From positions 226,603-290,602 of the forward strand of contig JAHHGV010000003.1 in assembly GCA_019359695.1 (NCBI GenBank): a stretch of DNA of 64,000 bases, given 5' to 3'. Source of the DNA: Brasilonema angustatum HA4187-MV1 (GTDB lineage Bacteria > Cyanobacteriota > Cyanobacteriia > Cyanobacteriales > Nostocaceae). This document shows, piece after piece, positions 57,801 through 64,000 of this stretch (the stretch's first letter is position 1; each line of letters opens with the position of its first letter). The position numbers and the translations under genes were made by a program. The notes under the pieces were generated by a model. That model had not been told where the DNA came from. It saw only the letters and a list, made by a program, of their open reading frames with translations, and did no database searches.

Positions 57801-58035
57801 GAACAAGAGTCAGCATGGCTAGCCAGACGTTAAGCAAGATAGTATTGCGAAGAAAGACGCGATGTTCTTCTGTCAGTCGCGGTAGTTCTTGCTGGTACGG
57901 AGTGGAAAGTCCCGGAGGCTGTGGCGAAGAAGGTGTTTGTTGGGCAGTGGCAATACCAACGGACAGTAGAATGGGTGAGAAGACTATACCGCTTCTCAAT
58001 AATAAGGCGAAGATGGGTTGATTCTTGCTCTTCAT
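54853..58035 (-). CDS. Giant coiled-coil and TPR protein, exported or membrane-anchored
   Basis: The 1060 residues comprise a signal peptide (LLRSGIVFSPILLSVGIATA) and a membrane helix near 65-90 (LLNVWLAMLTLVPVTVIAAL). A coiled-coil region of about 600 residues follows, containing units of 58 residues (key pattern SALQESVQQRRDIVLGNIEE) repeated six or seven times. Next come 25-residue units PPSVPKSATRKADQKVQEVP repeated about three times, and about six TPR repeats near residues 820-1040 (AWLNRGMALGRLKQYKDAIA). It is probably anchored with the coiled coil and TPR part acting as a protein scaffold; which side of the membrane is not clear. Near-identical DNA repeats mark recent expansion. Confidence 0.85.
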   Translation of the reverse strand: MKSKNQPIFALLLRSGIVFSPILLSVGIATAQQTPSSPQPPGLSTPYQQELPRLTEEHRVFLRNTILLNVWLAMLTLVPVTVIAALFLLRRVAIREIVDKAIERLHGLEELEKQLVSVKQEAQKLIQETRNITSGLDKEVDALQQKITTEQETLSIIPSQILNLQEQLTSELETAIKNSKQNVKTLEYEFSTQVSELELQTQQQRNTTVENLRTWELEVASQLSELQGEVQQQKNIALENIEQSRFEFATQLSGFEFGAQQQKNKIFEDLEQLQSEVVSRLSTLQNQVQEQKDIVLGNIEESNSELTSHMSEFQSNAEVQKHNLTESLEQLRLEFSSKLSALQESVQQQKDIALGNIEESSSEWTEKMSGLQWDAEVQKHKLLESLEQLRLEFSSQLSALQESVQQRRDIVLGNIEESNSELTSQVSEFQSNAEVQKHKLLESLEQLRLEFSSQLSALQESVQQRRDIVLGNIEESSSEWTEKMSGLQWDAEVQKHNLTESLDQLRLEFSSQLSTLQESVQQRRDIVLGNIEESNSELTSQMSEFQSDAEFQKHNLTESLDQLRLEFSSQLSALQNQVQQQKDIVLGNIKESNSELTSQMSGLQSDAEQQKYKIIQSLEQLRLEFASFLSKLQVDAQQRKETVVENLEKSGGEFASKFSELQLNAQQRKNTILEKLGELEAEFVSQLSELQKDAQQRKKIMLEQLSVVTPPPSVAESATAKVEEKVQEVPLVVISPPSVPKSATRKADQKVQEVPLVVISPPSVPKSATRKADQKVQEVPLVVISPPSVPKSATAKVEKKIQQVPQQPEVREHTQTQQESKVDDILKQANVLFSQRRYEDALAIYNQAVEIQPKDAVAWLNRGMALGRLKQYKDAIASYEQALKINPEYHQAWVDLGVALGYLQKHKQAFIAFKKATQVKPDDGVAWFNRALALQEMERYEDAIACFDKAIKLKPESYKAWNNQGYALVRLGQDDEAIECFNKALEIKPDYASAYYNKAACYALQREVELALENLQRAVEINPDYKEEAATDIDFDEIASDERFQQFLSGISAGNPTVAG
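55660..55900. repeat. 75-bp tandem repeat inside the coiled-coil/TPR gene
   Basis: Three nearly identical copies of a 75-bp unit (with GGAGGAGATATGACTACAAG) encode the 25-residue PPSVPKSATRKAD-type units. Identity at DNA level shows recent duplication. Confidence 0.9.
56240..57180. repeat. 174-bp tandem repeats inside the coiled-coil/TPR gene
   Basis: The sequence CGTTGTTGAACACTTTCTTG recurs at about 56468, 56642 and 56816, period 174 bp. Further, less exact units lie on both sides. Each encodes 58 residues of coiled coil. Copy number could vary between strains by slippage or recombination. Confidence 0.9.
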
Positions 58036-58804
58036 AAAGATGATCTATATCCGTTGGTTAGTTTTTGAAGCAGCACAATACTAATTTAGCTTAGTTGCTG
58101 GACTTATCTACGCTATCTAATTTTATTGTGATCCTTTTGCCTCATATTCTTTAGCAAAGCACCTTTTTAAAAGTTGGACTCTGTATCGCTGCGCGAAGCG
58201 ACGAGGACTTAATATCAACTTGGTTTTGTAACTGAATACGGATTGGTTTAGATACTCCCAAAGAGGAAATTTAATGTTGCTGTTTTCTTGAGTCATACAA
58301 AAAGGACAATACAAAAGACAGAGCGCACCGTAATTAGTATCAATAAATACTAACATGCTTCCCTGATTTAACGTTTACTAATATGTATTCAATTGTCCTT
58401 GAGGTAAATACGGAAAATTTAGATCAGCATTTCACAGTTATAAGGCAGTCTCAGTGGTTTTACCAGCAAAACTACCTCAAAAATTATATATAGCACATTG
58501 TTCGTGCGTCAAGAACTAAGAGTGTAAGGGTGTAAGGGTGTAAGGGGAAGAAAGTAAAACACTCTTACCCTAACTTTATTCCAAAGTTGTCGGAACCAAC
58601 GAATAAACCATTCACTTACACACGCCCTTCGGGAACGCCCGTCGCCTACGGAGGGAAACCCTCCAGCAGCGCTGGTTTCACCAGATACCTCTGTCGGGAA
58701 ACCCTCCTATGTCCTGAGCCCTTCGGGCACGCCTTGAGGCCGAACGGACACGCTTCGCTATCAGTACTGGCTCTCCTACACCCCTATACCCCTACACCCC
58801 TAGT
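58036..58804. repeat. Gap with STRR and GC-rich repeats before flv1
   Basis: GGTGTAA heptamers are at 58519-58540. A long GC-rich repeat block with GCCCTTCGGGAACGCCCGTC and GCCCTTCGGGCACGCC lies at 58622-58762, followed by CCCCTATACCCCTACACCCC. A weak minus-strand frame at 58123-58356 has two cysteine pairs but no other support and is not called. Confidence 0.7.
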
Positions 58805-60517
58805 TTAATAATGATTGCCCGCTTTGCGATGGTGAACGGCTGTCACTGCATCGGCTTTAAGTAATTTACCATTATCGACAGTTGCATACACAACCCAATG
58901 ATCGCCGCATTCCATGCGCTTGTTGACAGAACATTCAAGATATGCTGAGGAATCAGTGAGAACGATGCAGCCGTTATCAGCAATTTTTGTGGAAAAACTT
59001 GCAAATCTGTCTTCTCCAGGCGCAAAAGTTTTGCGGAAGTGTTTCATGTATTCTTGCTGATGACCTTCAGGTAAAATATTCAGGACAAACTTACCGCCGG
59101 GATACATCAGGGATTCAACCGCCCGTTCTTTGGCTATAGCAACAGTAATACCTGGTGGATTAAAGGTGGCTTGAGAAATCCAAGACCCCATCATTCCAGT
59201 AGAGACTTCTCCAAGCTTTGCTGTCACAACGCAAACTGAACCGACTATCCGACCAACAGCTTGTTCAACAGGAGTCGCTGCAGTTTGAGTCATACGCACT
59301 TTTTTGGCTTTTCTCAAGGTTTGGGCAAAGTCTGTACCTGTTTCTTCACACTGTTTGAGAAGAACATCTGAGGGTTTAAACTTGACTTTCATAGTCTCAA
59401 ACCCAAACCGATATCCTGCATCACGGAGTTTACCTTCAATGAAGTCAAAAGCTTCGCCACTCCATCCATAGGAACCAAATATCCCAGCAAGCTTACTATT
59501 ATTACCGCTCGCTAGCACAGTACCCAAAGCAGTGTGAATGGGAGTTGGTGCGTTACCACCAATGGTGGGAGAACCAATGATAAAACCCTCAGCTTTTTCT
59601 AGGGCTGCACGAATGTCTTCCGGATCAGCAAACTCACAGTTGATGGATTCTACAGCCACTCCTCCTTTTGTTAAACCAAGGGCGATCGCCTGCGCCAAAG
59701 TTGCAGTATTTCCATATGCCGAAGCATAAAGTAAAGCAACGGTAATTTCGCGAGCAGTTTGAGAATGGCTCCATTGCTGATAAGCTTGGGTAAGTTCCAC
59801 TAAGCCATAGCGTACCAAGGGACCATGAAGGGTACCAAACATTCTGACTTGTAGTTCTGATATTTTCTCCAGAGCTGCTTGTACATGAGTTGCATGAGGA
59901 GCCATCAAGCAATCAAAATAGTAGCGCTGGTCTTCTTTTAAAATGCCCCAATCTTCATCAAAGACTTCTTCACCACAGATGTGAGCACCAAATAGCTTAT
60001 TAGTGTACAGTATCTGAGTTTGCTGGTCATAAGTACAAAGACCTCCAGGCCAACGAGGGCTAGGAATGGGGAGACAGCGCAAAACATGACCCTTACCTAA
60101 ATCCAGAGTTTCTTTCCCCCGCATCGCCATGATGTTCAATTTGTGGTGGGGAAAAGTTGCACTCAAATTGGCAGCACTAGGAAGCGAACAAACAAAAGTC
60201 AGCTGTGGTGCTAGTTCTAACAGAGCTTTGAGAGTTGCGATTCTATTAGGATTAAAGTGACCTAGAATGACGTAATCTAAATGTTTTAGGTCAACAGATT
60301 GCTGTAATTCGTCTAGAAAAATTTGTGTGAAAGTTTCTGGGGGCGGATCAATAATTGCAGTTTTATCACCTTCTATTAAATAGCAATTCGAGGTGGTACC
60401 TTTTGCCAGTGCGTATTCAATTTCAAACCGTAGACGTGTCCAACTACGTGCCCTTAGTACTGTCGTGTTTGTAGCGATTGGTAGAACTTGTACGTCGCGG
60501 GGATTGAGATTATTCAT
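58805..60517 (-). CDS. flv1B: Flavodiiron protein of Flv1 type, probable Flv1B
   Basis: Flavodiiron proteins reduce oxygen to water with electrons from photosystem I. The 570-residue protein (ATG 60517; the open frame extends upstream through low-complexity DNA) has the metallo-beta-lactamase-like domain (first metal motif HFNPNRIA), a flavodoxin domain (ALLYASAYGNTATLAQAIAL) and the C-terminal flavin reductase domain (GRIVGSVCVVTAKLGEVSTG). The iron ligands HxExDH are replaced by HFNPNR, as known for Flv1-type subunits, which work with a Flv3-type partner. The adjacent upstream gene encodes one. The B designation is inferred from adjacency, as in the heterocyst-specific Nostoc pair. Confidence 0.85.
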   Translation of the reverse strand: MNNLNPRDVQVLPIATNTTVLRARSWTRLRFEIEYALAKGTTSNCYLIEGDKTAIIDPPPETFTQIFLDELQQSVDLKHLDYVILGHFNPNRIATLKALLELAPQLTFVCSLPSAANLSATFPHHKLNIMAMRGKETLDLGKGHVLRCLPIPSPRWPGGLCTYDQQTQILYTNKLFGAHICGEEVFDEDWGILKEDQRYYFDCLMAPHATHVQAALEKISELQVRMFGTLHGPLVRYGLVELTQAYQQWSHSQTAREITVALLYASAYGNTATLAQAIALGLTKGGVAVESINCEFADPEDIRAALEKAEGFIIGSPTIGGNAPTPIHTALGTVLASGNNSKLAGIFGSYGWSGEAFDFIEGKLRDAGYRFGFETMKVKFKPSDVLLKQCEETGTDFAQTLRKAKKVRMTQTAATPVEQAVGRIVGSVCVVTAKLGEVSTGMMGSWISQATFNPPGITVAIAKERAVESLMYPGGKFVLNILPEGHQQEYMKHFRKTFAPGEDRFASFSTKIADNGCIVLTDSSAYLECSVNKRMECGDHWVVYATVDNGKLLKADAVTAVHHRKAGNHY

Positions 60518-60645
60518 AGTTGTCGAGTGAGGAAGAGGATGAGGAGGAGAAAAGGAGAAAGGGAAGAAGAGAAAGAGAGAGGGAGAGAGGGATATTTTTT
60601 CACACTCCCTCACTCCCACATTCCCTGATTCGCTCATCTTCCCTA
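60518..60645. repeat. Purine-rich low-complexity spacer
   Basis: The 128 bp between flv3 and flv1 contains GAGGAAG/GAGAAAG-type purine repeats on one strand and CTCCCTCACTCCC units. No gene. It may hold a flv1 promoter or only join the two genes. Confidence 0.6.
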
Positions 60646-62361
60646 TTAGTAGTAAGTGCCTACCTTGCGATGGCGAACAGCTGTGAGTCCCTCTGGTTTG
60701 GAGACTTTACCGTCAGCAACTGTACAATATAACAGCCAGTGGTCGCTGCATTCGATGCTGCTGACAATTTCACATTCCATGTAGGCAAGAGCGTCTGTAA
60801 GAATGGGGGAACCGTTCTTGGCTGTTTGGGTTTTGACGCCAGCAAATCTATCACCACCAGGAACTAAACGCTTGAGGAAGTGTTTCTTTAATTCTTGATA
60901 ATTTCCTTCTTCCAAAACGTTAAGGACGAACTTATCACCCACTTGCATCAAAGAATCTATCGCACGATCTTTGGCAACAGCAACTGTAAATCCTAAAGGT
61001 TGCAAGCTGGCTTGAGCCACCCAGGAAGCTAGCATTGCGCCTTGGACATCACTCTTTTGGGTTGTGATAATGTAGAGTCCGTTACTAATCCGACCGAGCG
61101 CTTTTTCTAAGTTTGCGTCGATGGACTTGATTTGCTTGATGTTGCGTTCGCGAACAAGCAATTGTCCTAAGTCTATACCTGCTTCTCTACACACTTCGTA
61201 GGTGGCTGTGCTAGGAGTTTCTTTTATGCGGATTGCTGGGAAGGCTTCCTTGATACCAAGGTCGAGAAATTTTCTGCGAAGTGGATCAATAGGTTCATCA
61301 TCTCCGCCGTAGCACTCAAATAATCCAACGACTTGCTTCTTGACGACGCCTAAGAGCGAACTGATAGCAGCATGAGCTGCAACGTTGCCACTTGGAGGCA
61401 TACCGATAATAATGCCAGCTGAGCGAGCTGCGAGTTCTTGAATTTCTTGGATTTCAGCGGTGGTGAGATCCATGACTTCAACGCCAAGCCCAGTTTTTTG
61501 CAGCCCTTCAGCAATTTCGTGGGCAAGATGCCCACTGTGTCCATAGTCGGAGACATAATATAAGCCGACTATTGTTTGTGCCTGAACTTGTCTATGACTC
61601 CAAGTTTGGTAACATTCCCTGAGAATATCAAGATGGTGGTAAAGTAGGGGTCCGTGTCCATTGGCGATGATTTTAATTTTCCCAAGATCACCCATTTTAT
61701 TCATGGCATTCACGAGGGAACGGGCGTTGGGACCCATCAAGCAGTCGTAGTAAAATTTGAAGTCAGGTTCAATTGCATCTAGGTTGATGTCAAAGGTATC
61801 ATCGCTGCAATAATGCATGCCAAAGGCATCGCAAGTATACAGGGTTTCGGTTTTGTGGTCGAAGCTAAATATTGTATCGGGCCAGTGTAGGTTAGGTGCA
61901 CTGACAAATTCGATTTCGTGTCCTTGACCTAGATCTACGCGATCGCCACTCTTGACAATCCGCTTAGAAAACGGATCATGTACCAGGTTTTCCAGAAACT
62001 GAAGTGCAACTTTTGACGCTAAGACAGTCGCTCTAGGAGCTAACTGGAGAACATCTTCCACTAAGCCGCTGTGGTCTGGCTCTGTGTGGCTGACAATAAT
62101 GTAATCAATCGCCTTGGGGTTTATTAGGCTTTTGAGCGTTTCTAAATATTGGTCGCGAAACTTGGTGTGAGCAGTGTCAACCAGAACCACTCTGTCACCT
62201 TTGATCAGATATGAGTTGTATGTCGTACCGTTTTGCAATCCGAATTCTATATCAAAGCGATCGCGGTCCCAATCAAGACAGCGAATCGCCGTTGTATTAG
62301 GGGCTATTTCAACAGTTTGTACAGTTAGCCGTTTTTGAACGTTCTCTGCGAGCGCTACCAT
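60646..62361 (-). CDS. flv3B: Flavodiiron protein of Flv3 type, probable Flv3B
   Basis: The 571-residue partner has the complete di-iron site HTEPDHSG (HxExDH), then NLHWPDT, CDAFGMH and NGHGPLLYHH. The flavodoxin domain (GLYYVSDYGHSGHLAHEIAE) and a C-terminal flavin reductase domain (GRISNGLYIITTQKSDVQGA) follow. As family knowledge, Flv1/Flv3 form a heterodimer or oligomer and remove oxygen using NAD(P)H or ferredoxin. In Nostoc an adjacent flv3B-flv1B pair is expressed in heterocysts and protects nitrogenase. The tandem order here is the same, but cell-type specificity is inferred. Confidence 0.9.
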   Translation of the reverse strand: MVALAENVQKRLTVQTVEIAPNTTAIRCLDWDRDRFDIEFGLQNGTTYNSYLIKGDRVVLVDTAHTKFRDQYLETLKSLINPKAIDYIIVSHTEPDHSGLVEDVLQLAPRATVLASKVALQFLENLVHDPFSKRIVKSGDRVDLGQGHEIEFVSAPNLHWPDTIFSFDHKTETLYTCDAFGMHYCSDDTFDINLDAIEPDFKFYYDCLMGPNARSLVNAMNKMGDLGKIKIIANGHGPLLYHHLDILRECYQTWSHRQVQAQTIVGLYYVSDYGHSGHLAHEIAEGLQKTGLGVEVMDLTTAEIQEIQELAARSAGIIIGMPPSGNVAAHAAISSLLGVVKKQVVGLFECYGGDDEPIDPLRRKFLDLGIKEAFPAIRIKETPSTATYEVCREAGIDLGQLLVRERNIKQIKSIDANLEKALGRISNGLYIITTQKSDVQGAMLASWVAQASLQPLGFTVAVAKDRAIDSLMQVGDKFVLNVLEEGNYQELKKHFLKRLVPGGDRFAGVKTQTAKNGSPILTDALAYMECEIVSSIECSDHWLLYCTVADGKVSKPEGLTAVRHRKVGTYY

Positions 62362-62869
62362 TCGTCGCCTCCGGGCACAAATTATCAGTCTTCTTTTCTG
62401 CTTCTATTTTGCTCATAAATATTTTTGTAAAGTTGTTACAAATTTTCTTTTTTGGTAAAGTCAAGATGTAGTAAAAATTGCTCTTTACAGGCGTTTTTTT
62501 TTACTTCAAAATTGTTATTGAGGCTCTTTTAAACAAAACTAGAATTATATCAATCAAATTTTCATTTTAATGCATTAGTTTAATGACAAATTGTTATCAA
62601 AATGAACTTTGTGTTAACTAATTTGTAGCAAGAAGCATAGATTTTGCAACCGTTGTGTTTAACAGTGATCAGTTATCAGTGATCAGTTTCACTGTTCCTT
62701 CCTTTTTAAGGAGGGCTAGGGAGGATCAATCCTTAACAACAACCGTATTGAGTTATCAGCGTATCTTCAGCCAAGAGTGAGGTGATTTCGCGATCGCTAA
62801 GTTTATTCCTGAAAAACCAGTAGATGCTGCGTTATAAATAATACATAAGAATCTACAATGAAATGATTT
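62362..62869. other. Gap upstream of flv3, with a short repeat
   Basis: AT-rich sequence that should hold the flv3 promoter. Near 62666-62692 the unit AGTGATCAGTTATC repeats (AGTGATCAGTTATCAGTGAT). A block related to the MITE-like element (AGGAGGGCTAGGGAGGATC and CCGTATTGAG near 62715-62756) looks like a degenerate end. No gene. Confidence 0.5.
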
Positions 62870-63301
62870 ATGGAACCAGTCACTCTGACGGCTGTGGCGA
62901 TCGCCACCCTACTTCTCACAAAAGCACTGGAGAAAACTGGCGAAAACCTCGGTGATGCTGCATGGCAGCAAAGTCGCAAGTTAATCGAACAGCTTCGCAC
63001 TAAGAATAAATTACCATTGCTCACCAATGCTACACAGGGAAATGAGCAGCAGCGATTAGATTATGGACAAGCTGTGCTGGAACTGAAAGCAGCAGCAGAC
63101 AAGGATACGGAAATTGCTCAAGGAGTTGTTGAGGTAGAAGCAGCAGCGAAAGCTGATCCAAAACTAGCTCCGCAAGTCGAAGAAATAGCAAATACACTTA
63201 GCTCTCAACAGCCAACAATGCCAAACTTGCAAAAGTTAGCAGAAAAAATTGGGCAAGTTGTGATCGGTGGTACGGGTTCGATTCAAAACCAGTCATTTTG
63301 A
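62870..63301 (+). CDS. Small protein upstream of a NACHT NTPase
   Basis: The 143-residue protein has an N-terminal hydrophobic helix (LTAVAIATLLLTKALEKTGE) and a helical, alanine and glutamine rich body (AVLELKAAADKDTEIAQGVV, VEEIANTLSSQQPTMPNLQK), ending GQVVIGGTGSIQNQSF. Such modules occur in Nostocales N-terminally or upstream of STAND NTPases, and a NACHT gene starts 17 bp downstream. A role as membrane-associated effector or sensor is inference. Confidence 0.65.
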   Translation: MEPVTLTAVAIATLLLTKALEKTGENLGDAAWQQSRKLIEQLRTKNKLPLLTNATQGNEQQRLDYGQAVLELKAAADKDTEIAQGVVEVEAAAKADPKLAPQVEEIANTLSSQQPTMPNLQKLAEKIGQVVIGGTGSIQNQSF

Positions 63302-63318
63302 TTGCGGTTTAGCTGAGT

Positions 63319-63966
63319 ATGCCTGAAGACGCTGGTAAGTTTGCCGAAAAAATAGGGGTTTATGCTCAAAACAGCATAGTAAACATAAACAATCAGAACA
63401 TTGGTGTTTCTGATGATTCTGGTGCGACTGCCATCAACTGGTACGAAATTTGCCGCCAATTGCTGGAATCCCAGCGGCGACTCACCAGCAATCCCTTGAT
63501 GCAAGATGAATCTGCCAAATTAGAAAGAGAGCAGATTTATGTTCCCTTAGCACTGGTGCAGCGGACAAAACCTGAGAAACGCGACAAGGAGGAATTTTCC
63601 CCAGAAGCAGGAACGCGCCTGTATGAACCACAATATGAGGAAAAGCAGCGATTTGAGCATGAAGCTTTCTTAACTCAAATCTTGGAACAAGGCAAAGGCA
63701 AAACTAAGGGTAAGCACATCGCCTTAATTGGGGAAGCAGGTGCAGGGAAAACAAGTCTGCTGCAATGCATCGCCTTTTGGGTGTTAGAGAAAAACTTGGG
63801 ATTTCCAATTTGGATTTCGCTGGCAGATTTGGGGCGAAGTGGCTCTTTGACGGATTTACAAAGTTATTTATTCAACAATACCTTTGCCAATTTACGAGGC
63901 TGGAACGGTACTAGAAGCATTGTGAATACGACCGAGAGAAGAAAGCTTGGCAAAAATCTGGGCTAA
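63319..63966 (+). CDS. NACHT-type STAND NTPase, truncated
   Basis: The visible 215 residues contain the N-terminal leader, and Walker A GEAGAGKTSLLQCIA in KGKHIALIGEAGAGKTSL near residue 137. The line then reads IWISLADLGRSGSLTDLQSY and ends soon after in LGWNGTRSIV-like sequence at a TAA (63964). The Walker B/NACHT box (LLLDGLDE type), winged helix and C-terminal repeats are absent, so the gene is probably truncated or its rest is in a shifted frame beyond the window. NACHT proteins act in bacterial immunity or regulation. Confidence 0.7.
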   Translation: MPEDAGKFAEKIGVYAQNSIVNINNQNIGVSDDSGATAINWYEICRQLLESQRRLTSNPLMQDESAKLEREQIYVPLALVQRTKPEKRDKEEFSPEAGTRLYEPQYEEKQRFEHEAFLTQILEQGKGKTKGKHIALIGEAGAGKTSLLQCIAFWVLEKNLGFPIWISLADLGRSGSLTDLQSYLFNNTFANLRGWNGTRSIVNTTERRKLGKNLG

Positions 63967-64000
63967 TAAAATAGGCTCAGGTTTTTGTGGAAGCATTTTT

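Noticed and set aside
58123..58356. 77-residue minus-strand frame with cysteines
   Set aside because: Only the CLLYC and CPFC-like spacing speaks for it; no start-site support and no family.

Overview
The window comes from a filamentous, most likely heterocyst-forming cyanobacterium (Nostocales). The evidence is a circadian kaiABC cluster next to a TolC-type gene in the arrangement known from Nostoc/Anabaena, a predicted PatX peptide carrying RGSGR behind a TCCGGA (DIF-like) motif, an adjacent flv3/flv1 flavodiiron pair, frequent GCGATCGC (HIP1) octamers, heptameric short tandem repeats (STRR) and many dispersed palindromic repeats. Genus and species cannot be decided from the sequence alone.

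Layout. 1-7.5 kb: start of a CBS-domain histidine kinase on the minus strand, a 1.35 kb gap, then kaiA (short form), kaiB, kaiC and an hgdD/TolC-like outer-membrane channel gene. 7.5-10.8 kb: two unknown cyanobacterial proteins, the photosystem II S4-domain protein, a short-chain dehydrogenase and tRNA-Val(GAC). 11-12 kb: a decayed protease-like/formylglycine-enzyme-type gene whose last exposed segment looks like a diversified variable region of a diversity-generating retroelement (DGR). 12.7-18.5 kb: small secreted proteins, an RDD/pentapeptide membrane protein and an exported AroQ-type chorismate mutase. 19-27.3 kb: ABC-F ATPase, gpmI, secG, a metzincin-like protease and an EmrAB-type efflux pair. 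28-34.4 kb: an SLH/fasciclin/beta-barrel surface protein, a MITE-like element, and a large TPS-type haemagglutinin gene broken by one base in a G9 tract. 34.4-41.2 kb: glycosyltransferase, MFS transporter, recO, deoC and a DUF697-type GTPase. 41.2-47.9 kb: repeat-rich DNA with a ferritin-like protein, the PatX candidate, an FAD oxidoreductase and a broken toxin-antitoxin pair. 47.9-54.6 kb: zinc alcohol dehydrogenase, PiT phosphate transporter and an intact paralogue of the haemagglutinin. 54.8-62.4 kb: a giant coiled-coil/TPR protein and flv3-flv1. 62.9 kb-end: a two-gene NACHT (STAND NTPase) locus that appears truncated.

Themes. Clock timing (kai), heterocyst envelope and pattern (hgdD-like, patX-like) and oxygen protection (flv pair) are all consistent with a diazotrophic filament. 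Surface exposure is a second theme (two haemagglutinins, SLH-fasciclin protein, beta-barrel proteins, coiled-coil TPR protein). Repeats are a third: STRRs, GC-rich palindromes and MITE-like elements fill nearly every gap, and in three places (CBS kinase, PiT transporter, protease-like pseudogene) repeat DNA sits inside a reading frame.
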